Shown here: one piece after another, positions 59,957 to 64,000 of the stretch
Numbering within the stretch: position 1 is the first letter of the stretch
How the letters are laid out: each line of letters opens with the position of its first letter
NCBI GenBank assembly: GCA_002478885.1
Contig: DLKC01000066.1
Coordinates: 34,840 to 98,839, forward strand
DNA length: 64,000 nucleotides
Direction: 5' to 3'
DNA from: Chitinophagaceae bacterium UBA7600
GTDB lineage: Bacteria; Bacteroidota; Bacteroidia; Chitinophagales; Chitinophagaceae
Translations under genes and position numbers: made by a program
The notes under the pieces: generated by a model
What the model saw: only the letters and a program-made list of their open reading frames with translations
Told to the model about the DNA's origin: nothing
The model's database searches: none

Positions 59957-61200
59957 CTGAGAAAGATTTTGATGCATATTTCAGGGCGGCCTTTGCGCAT
60001 TCAGAGGCTGAGGTACCTGCTGATATGTGGGATAGAATTAATGGTAAAAAGAAAAGGCGCGTTATATTTTTTATTCCGCGGTGGTATTTCTTTTCTCTCC
60101 TGCTTATTGTTGCTGTAGCCGTCGGCGGGCTTTTTATGCTGAAAGAACCAACTGTTGCTGTTGTGCCCCTATCGGTGGTTGACTCCCTTAGAAAAATGGA
60201 CAATGCAATTGGTAAGACTATTCCGGAAACAATTACAAAAAGGCCCGATTCCAGCGACGCAGAAAAGGCGTATACCGGTGAGGTTCGCAACGGTAAAGAT
60301 GGCCCTGTGAATGAACCATCTCTAAAAAAATATAAAGCGCTACAAGATGCGATAAAGCGCAAGGATAATGATGACGGTTTGCCAAAGGAATCAAAGGATA
60401 GCGTTGGCGTTAAAACCACCGGAAAAAAGCCGCAGGAAATTGCGCAGCCTTATGCTCCTGCTCCTGCAGAAAAGACCAGCCCGGTTGTTGCTATGTTGCC
60501 AGACAGTACATCAAAGACGGATTTGACTTCAAGTGATGAAAGCGATTCTGTAACAGCAGGGCAAATGATGCCCGACGATGTTACAAAGTTTTCTGTTGAG
60601 TTTTTTGTTTCACCCGATTTGCCTTTTAATAGTTTTAGTTCTGATCATCCGGTGTATGCCCAACTCCTGGAAAATTCCGCCGGGATGCAATTTTCGTGGA
60701 GTATGGGCGCACGGCTGAATTTTAATATAGGAAAACGACTTGTTGCAAAAGCAGGTGTACATTATGCCGTTGTTAACGAAGCATACACATTGAGCAGCGA
60801 CAGCATACTAACAGGCGGGAATATGCATTCGCGTTATAAAAGTATTGATGTGCCTTTTATTTTAGGCTATAAATTGGGCAGCGGCAAACTACTTACCGCC
60901 ATCAATGCAGGCGTGCTTTTAAATATAGCATCAAAATATAGTGGGGTAATCCCCGGTATTGACGGTTCGGGTACAGCTATCGGCAGCGGTAATGTTTATA
61001 AGGGAAATACAGGTGTAAGCCTGTATTTAAGCACATCGGTTTCTAAAAAAATCAACGACAGGTTCACCGTTTTTGCTGAGCCTTATTTCAGGTCCAGGCT
61101 TTCATATATTACTACGAGCATGCAAATGTTTGATCAAAAAATACACAGCGCAGGTTTGATAACCGGCTTCAAATATCACCTGTTCAGGAATGATGAATAG
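59953..61200 (+). CDS. Sigma-factor partner: N-terminal cytosolic part, one TM helix, and a C-terminal beta-barrel-like domain
   Basis: 415 aa. Residues 1-30 are soluble (DAYFRAAFAHSEAEVPADMWDRI, like the short cytosolic start of Bacteroidota anti-sigma-like proteins). A TM helix lies at about 43-60 (WYFFSLLLIVAVAVGGLFML). A disordered Asp/Lys/Ser-rich linker runs to about 205, and 210-415 is an OmpW/porin-like outer-membrane beta-barrel (MGARLNFNIGKRLVAKAGVHY, alternating strands, terminal FKYHLF). The ATGA overlap with the sigma gene strongly supports a functional link, perhaps envelope sensing. A single chain with both an inner-membrane helix and a barrel-like end is topologically odd. Confidence 0.8.
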   Translation: MTEKDFDAYFRAAFAHSEAEVPADMWDRINGKKKRRVIFFIPRWYFFSLLLIVAVAVGGLFMLKEPTVAVVPLSVVDSLRKMDNAIGKTIPETITKRPDSSDAEKAYTGEVRNGKDGPVNEPSLKKYKALQDAIKRKDNDDGLPKESKDSVGVKTTGKKPQEIAQPYAPAPAEKTSPVVAMLPDSTSKTDLTSSDESDSVTAGQMMPDDVTKFSVEFFVSPDLPFNSFSSDHPVYAQLLENSAGMQFSWSMGARLNFNIGKRLVAKAGVHYAVVNEAYTLSSDSILTGGNMHSRYKSIDVPFILGYKLGSGKLLTAINAGVLLNIASKYSGVIPGIDGSGTAIGSGNVYKGNTGVSLYLSTSVSKKINDRFTVFAEPYFRSRLSYITTSMQMFDQKIHSAGLITGFKYHLFRNDE

Positions 61201-61328
61201 GTAAACGTAAAGCTGTTGCTTACTAAAGATTGCCGCTGTTTTTTATGGCCGTCCCCTTACATCGAAGCCTGTTGATATCGGTTGAACCTTCCTTGCCCGG
61301 GCGTAGATTTTTGCAACCAGCTGCTGTG

Positions 61329-61364
61329 CAGGTGGCATCGCCGGTTGTGTCACTCCCTTGTGCG
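61329..61364 (+). repeat. Interspersed repeat family A, solo left arm (TGTGTCACTC variant)
   Basis: AGGTGGCATCGCCGGTTGTG, then TCACTCCCTTGTGCG. Same variant as at 22319 and 29705. Confidence 0.7.
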
Positions 61365-61559
61365 TTCTGCGCATTACGGAACAGCCGGAAGGCCCGGATC
61401 ATACTTGCTTATTTTAGCGGGATGTATTAATTTTATGCGGCCTGTGGCAGCACCCCAACCCATTCACTTTTCCCTATATACTACCCCCTTGCCATGCAAC
61501 AACACGCCGGTTCCGGCGGGCAATCGTCATGGGTTAAAGCAAAGCATTAAATCAGGACC

Positions 61560-61652
61560 GGACGAAGGATGAGCGAAAGATGATCGAAGGATGATCGAAG
61601 GATGGTACACTTTTGTATTCCCCAGGTATTCCCCAGGTATTAAGCAGGTATT
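61560..61652. repeat. Two-part 11-bp periodic array
   Basis: Units from 61560: GGACGAAGGAT, GAGCGAAAGAT, GATCGAAGGAT, GATCGAAGGAT, then a transition GGTACACTTTT, then GTATTCCCCAG twice, GTATTAAGCAG and GTATT. All steps are exactly 11 bp. The 568-nt gap 61201-61768 lies between convergent genes and otherwise holds only a family A arm and a small CGCCGG/CCGGCG hairpin (about 61505). Confidence 0.7.
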
Positions 61653-61768
61653 ACTTAAAGTCAATCCCGCCACCGCATAAGCCGCAACAGGTGCAGGATG
61701 CACAAGGTGCCAATGAGCGGCATTTAAGTTTGGTAAATAAACCATTTACTGGTAACAGTGCAGATCGG

Positions 61769-62335
61769 CTATTGGTGCTGTTGTTTCCCGGGCGCTTCTT
61801 TCTCAACATCCGCAGCATACCTGCCGCAGGTGCAGATACCATGCGATGTTTTGAAAGCGTGACCTGAAGATTCGAGCTGAAGCAGCAGGCGGATCCACTG
61901 CTGCCGTGCCGGCATAAAACGGTTAAGAAAAATATCGGAAAGTTGCTGCATGCGCAGGTGCCATGGATCGATACTGGTGTTAGATTCCCTCTCCGTTTCG
62001 CCCTCCAGCATAGATTTTATTTCGTCGACATATGTGGAAAGCCGTTCTTCTTTTGCGATGCAGAGGTTTAATATTTCGGCAATGTCGGGTGTAAACTGCT
62101 TTTCTTTTCCATTCTCGTCAAAAAGCGACAGCACCGCCGGGAAAATCAGTTTCCGTTCAAAGGTTTCCAGTGAATGAAACTCCTTTTGCAGGTTGTTAAC
62201 TGCAGAAATATATTGTTCGTCCAGCACCCCGGCCTCAATGGTGTTGATTGCTTCGAGGGCATATTGCACGGCAGGATAAATTTCCAGTTGAAACCTGTTA
62301 ACGGCTACCTGGTACTTTTGAATCGTGACACACAT
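61769..62335 (-). CDS. Helical protein of unknown function (hemerythrin-like size)
   Basis: 188 aa, predicted mostly alpha-helical with no signal peptide. It begins YQVAVNRFQLEIYPAVQYALEAINTIEAG and has FHSLETFERKLIFPAVL, loosely like hemerythrin HHE helices, but the regular His/Glu ligand set is not obvious. Near the C-terminus SHGICTCGRY holds two Cys and a His that could bind metal. It lies downstream of the Crp/Fnr gene on the same strand with an ATGA-N6-TCAT palindrome in the 106-nt gap, so it may be a target of that regulator. Real gene likely; function not recognised. Confidence 0.6.
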   Translation of the reverse strand: MCVTIQKYQVAVNRFQLEIYPAVQYALEAINTIEAGVLDEQYISAVNNLQKEFHSLETFERKLIFPAVLSLFDENGKEKQFTPDIAEILNLCIAKEERLSTYVDEIKSMLEGETERESNTSIDPWHLRMQQLSDIFLNRFMPARQQWIRLLLQLESSGHAFKTSHGICTCGRYAADVEKEAPGKQQHQ

Positions 62336-62406
62336 GGGAAAAAATTTGCTGGAGCAAATCTATTCTTAGCTTCATCAGCAAAAGATGATAAAGGAAAAGC
62401 CCAAAT

Positions 62407-62420
62407 ATGATTTTCGTCAT
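62407..62420. promoter_or_regulatory. Possible Crp/Fnr-type binding site
   Basis: ATGATTTTCGTCAT: half sites ATGA and TCAT separated by 6 nt, about 75 nt upstream of the helical-protein start. The spacing differs from the classical FNR box, so this is tentative. Confidence 0.25.
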
Positions 62421-62441
62421 GTTTAGGCGAAGCCCTTACAT

Positions 62442-63155
62442 CTAGTGATCTTCCAGTCCGGCTGTCTTTATAAGCCCTTCCACATTGGTGATCTGTATCT
62501 TTTTGCCATGTAGTTTTATAAGATCGTCGCCATTGAATTCAGACAAGAGCCGTATGGCTGTTTCGGTTGAAGTGCCTACAAAATCAGCGATCTCTTCCCG
62601 GCTTAAAGCGACATTCAGCGTTTTGTCTTCGGTATTTATGCCATAGGAAGCTTTGAAAAACAGGAGCGCTTCCGCCATTCGTTCCCGCACATTTTTTTGG
62701 GCAAGAGAAACGATTTGCCGTTCTGCTTTTTTCAGGTTATCGCTTAAAAGTTTCATTACCTCATAGCTTACCGCGCTGTTCTCTTTAATCAAGTTATTGA
62801 ACGCCGATCTTGGTATAAAACATACCGAGGAATCTTCGATTGCCACCGCGGAACAATGGTACCTGTCGTTGGAAATAAGGGAGCGATAGCCAATAACATC
62901 ACCCTCTTTTAACAGGCGCAGAATCTGTTCTTTGCCATTTTCGCCGGTAGCGGTAAGTTTTATCTTGCCGCGATTGATGCAAAACAGACCCAGCGGGTTG
63001 CCGCGTTCGGTAAAAATGTATTGACCTTTTTTATAATGACCGCACGATTTTAATCCATCCAGGTTTTCCAGCTCCTGGAGCTGCATTTTGTGAAAGATGG
63101 AATGGAGTTTAGCATTACATTCCACGCAACTAATCTCCGGAGTTACTTGCTTCAT
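62442..63155 (-). CDS. Crp/Fnr-family transcriptional regulator
   Basis: 237 aa from the Met at 63155; an upstream in-frame Met (63212) is possible. An N-terminal Cys set (SCVEC at 9-13 and Cys38) resembles the cluster-binding region of Fnr-like regulators. The cyclic-nucleotide-binding-like beta-roll follows: KGQYIFTERGNPLGLFCINRG, LLKEGDVIGYRSL. The long dimer helix and a C-terminal winged HTH (LSREEIADFVGTSTETAIRLLSEF) complete it. It could sense oxygen, NO or redox state and act on the adjacent helical protein. The cluster is inferred from Cys spacing only. Confidence 0.88.
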   Translation of the reverse strand: MKQVTPEISCVECNAKLHSIFHKMQLQELENLDGLKSCGHYKKGQYIFTERGNPLGLFCINRGKIKLTATGENGKEQILRLLKEGDVIGYRSLISNDRYHCSAVAIEDSSVCFIPRSAFNNLIKENSAVSYEVMKLLSDNLKKAERQIVSLAQKNVRERMAEALLFFKASYGINTEDKTLNVALSREEIADFVGTSTETAIRLLSEFNGDDLIKLHGKKIQITNVEGLIKTAGLEDH

Positions 63156-63300
63156 GACTAAATAGTTTGGCGATAACTTATCCCCGGGGCAGGTAAGTTG
63201 AGCGATGAACATTTACGATTGTTGCAAAATAATCCTAAAAAGGGTTACCCGGTTATCCTGTTTTAAATATTTGCTGAAATTTTAATTGATTTTTCCAGGA

Positions 63301-63345
63301 GCCGGCTGTTGCACTACCTGGCATCAGCTGTTGCGTCGCACAGCT
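63301..63345 (-). repeat. Interspersed repeat family A, solo left arm
   Basis: GCCGGCTGTTGCAC, then GGCATCAGCTGTTGCGTCGC and ACAGC, in the region between the Crp/Fnr gene and infA. Confidence 0.7.
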
Positions 63346-63485
63346 AAGCAGCCGCAAATGTGCCAACCGAAGATATATTTTAGTGTTGAAGCTTTGGAAC
63401 TGTAAAAAAAAACATTGTAAATCCCCTTTAAGGCCGACATTTGCCATCTATTTTCCACAAAATGGGGAAAAAATAATTCAAAATT

Positions 63486-63516
63486 TTCGTTATTCACGTA
63501 CAATCTTATATCTTCG
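63486..63516 (+). promoter_or_regulatory. Bacteroidota-type promoter of infA
   Basis: TTCG (63486-63489), 19 nt, then TATCTTCG (63509-63516), close to the TTTG-N19-21-TAnnTTTG pattern of the Bacteroidota primary sigma factor. It lies 17 nt before the infA ATG. Confidence 0.45.
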
Positions 63517-63532
63517 CGCTCCCAAAAATTAT

Positions 63533-63751
63533 ATGTCAAAACAATCGCTGATTAAACAGGATGGAACTATTGTAGAGGCTTTGAGTAATGCCATGTTTAA
63601 AGTTAAGCTACAAAACGGGCATGAAATATTGGCTACCATCTCGGGTAAAATGAGGATGAATTACATCAGAATTTTGCCGGGCGACAAGGTTGGAGTAGAG
63701 ATGAGCCCATATGATTTAACAAGGGGAAGAATAATATTCAGGTATAAATAG
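63533..63751 (+). CDS. infA: Translation initiation factor IF-1
   Basis: 72 aa S1/OB-fold protein ([56 protein letters not shown]), the exact family length. The ATG at 63533 is chosen; a longer GTG-started frame from 63383 has non-family sequence in front. It binds the 30S A-site during initiation. First gene of infA-rpmJ-rpsM here, with its own promoter; secY and map, usually just upstream, are not adjacent. Confidence 0.97.
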   Translation: MSKQSLIKQDGTIVEALSNAMFKVKLQNGHEILATISGKMRMNYIRILPGDKVGVEMSPYDLTRGRIIFRYK

Positions 63752-63795
63752 CGGCTTGGCGCTTTGGCTGCGGGCTGACAGAAAAAAATACAAAT

Positions 63796-63912
63796 ATGAA
63801 AGTTAGAGCATCTGTTAAAAAACGTAGTGCCGACTGCAAGATTGTTCGCAGAAAGGGCAAACTGTATATCATTAACAAAAAGAACCCCCGTTATAAACAG
63901 AGACAGGGATAA
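63796..63912 (+). CDS. rpmJ: 50S ribosomal protein L36
   Basis: 38 aa, ATG at 63796, TAA at 63910-63912. [21 protein letters not shown] followed by [16 protein letters not shown] is the L36 sequence, with a single Cys, so it is the zinc-free (C-minus) type. 44 nt after infA, in the classic order before rpsM. Confidence 0.97.
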   Translation: MKVRASVKKRSADCKIVRRKGKLYIINKKNPRYKQRQG

Positions 63913-63959
63913 TTTCTTTTTAAAAGAATTAGTAATAAACGTAAAAATTAAATTATTGT

Positions 63960-64000
63960 ATGGCCCGTATTGCCGGTATAGATTTACCAAAGAATAAAAG
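63960..64000 (+). CDS. rpsM: 30S ribosomal protein S13, N-terminus only
   Basis: Starts at the ATG at 63960 and runs off the right edge after 13 full codons (MARIAGIDLPKNK). That opening is diagnostic of S13. 47 nt after rpmJ. Confidence 0.95.
   Translation, partial: MARIAGIDLPKNK

Noticed and set aside
61613..61867. Possible coding frames of 60-85 aa over the end of the helical-protein gene and the 11-bp array
   Set aside because: They overlap the repeat array and the real minus-strand gene, and lack any protein-like composition.
63383..63532. N-terminal extension of IF-1 from a GTG at 63383
   Set aside because: The added 50 residues do not resemble IF-1 and overlap the promoter; the family length fits the ATG at 63533.
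1..64000. tRNA or rRNA genes, prophage, transposase genes
   Set aside because: No cloverleaf, rRNA-like, integrase or transposase sequence was recognised anywhere in the window by eye.

Overview
The window looks like chromosome from a Bacteroidota species, most likely family Chitinophagaceae. This is inferred from type IX secretion C-terminal domains, Oar-like and OMP_b-brl_3-type TonB-dependent receptors, DUF4199 and DUF6498 proteins, a Bacteroidota-type promoter in front of infA, and the infA-rpmJ-rpsM ribosomal cluster at the right edge. No rRNA, tRNA, CRISPR array, prophage or insertion sequence was found. GC content looks moderate, with a more AT-rich stretch at about 29.8-32.5 kb.

Layout. 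1-9.8 kb: a carbohydrate cluster on the minus strand (GH88 uronyl hydrolase, sugar isomerase, Gfo/Idh/MocA dehydrogenase, SDR, DUF6807 protein, then a cytochrome c/glucose-dehydrogenase-like lipoprotein cut by the window edge), and divergently a giant ThuA/dehydrogenase/PKD/cytochrome c/CBM lipoprotein. 10-22 kb: DUF4199 and LuxR-type membrane proteins, an NADP oxidoreductase, two TIM-barrel isomerases, a GH3-beta-lactamase-fold fusion, RecQ and a copper P-type ATPase. 22.7-32.5 kb: two delta-60-repeat T9SS proteins facing outward around a TonB receptor, an asparaginase and a DUF6498 protein. The second delta-60 gene is frameshifted and the gene before it is decayed. 32.8-48.3 kb: heptose-kinase-like protein, APC permease, OmpH/Skp, sodium symporter, O-methyltransferase, glucosaminidase-LysM protein, Hpt, a 1631-aa TamB-like protein, a PLP enzyme and gamma-glutamyltransferase. 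48.6-55.8 kb: M14 peptidase, Oar-like TonB receptor and a DUF1579-like protein. 55.9-59.0 kb: esterase, ATP-grasp and YbdK-type GCS2 ligase, a candidate amide-bond-forming system. 59.4-63.2 kb: ECF sigma factor with its overlapping membrane/beta-barrel partner, a helical orphan and a Crp/Fnr regulator. 63.5-64 kb: infA, rpmJ and the start of rpsM.

The most unusual content lies between genes. A palindromic repeat family with ends around GTTGCGTCGCACACTTGTAC occurs as four near-full elements (about 175-210 bp) and about 17 solo ends. Some of the solo ends carry an extra roughly 23-nt palindrome in the middle of the arm. A second short inverted-repeat family (about 112 bp) occurs twice. There are 7-bp periodic tracts at two places and 11-bp periodic arrays at two places. 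One 11-bp array has six phased TAAC units directly upstream of the Oar-like receptor and resembles a Pho box.

The main functional themes are carbohydrate oxidation with periplasmic electron transfer (left), outer-membrane receptors and secreted peptidases or surface proteins (middle), and a possible novel amidoligase pathway next to a sigma-factor unit (right). Assignments rest on motifs read by eye; no database search was possible.
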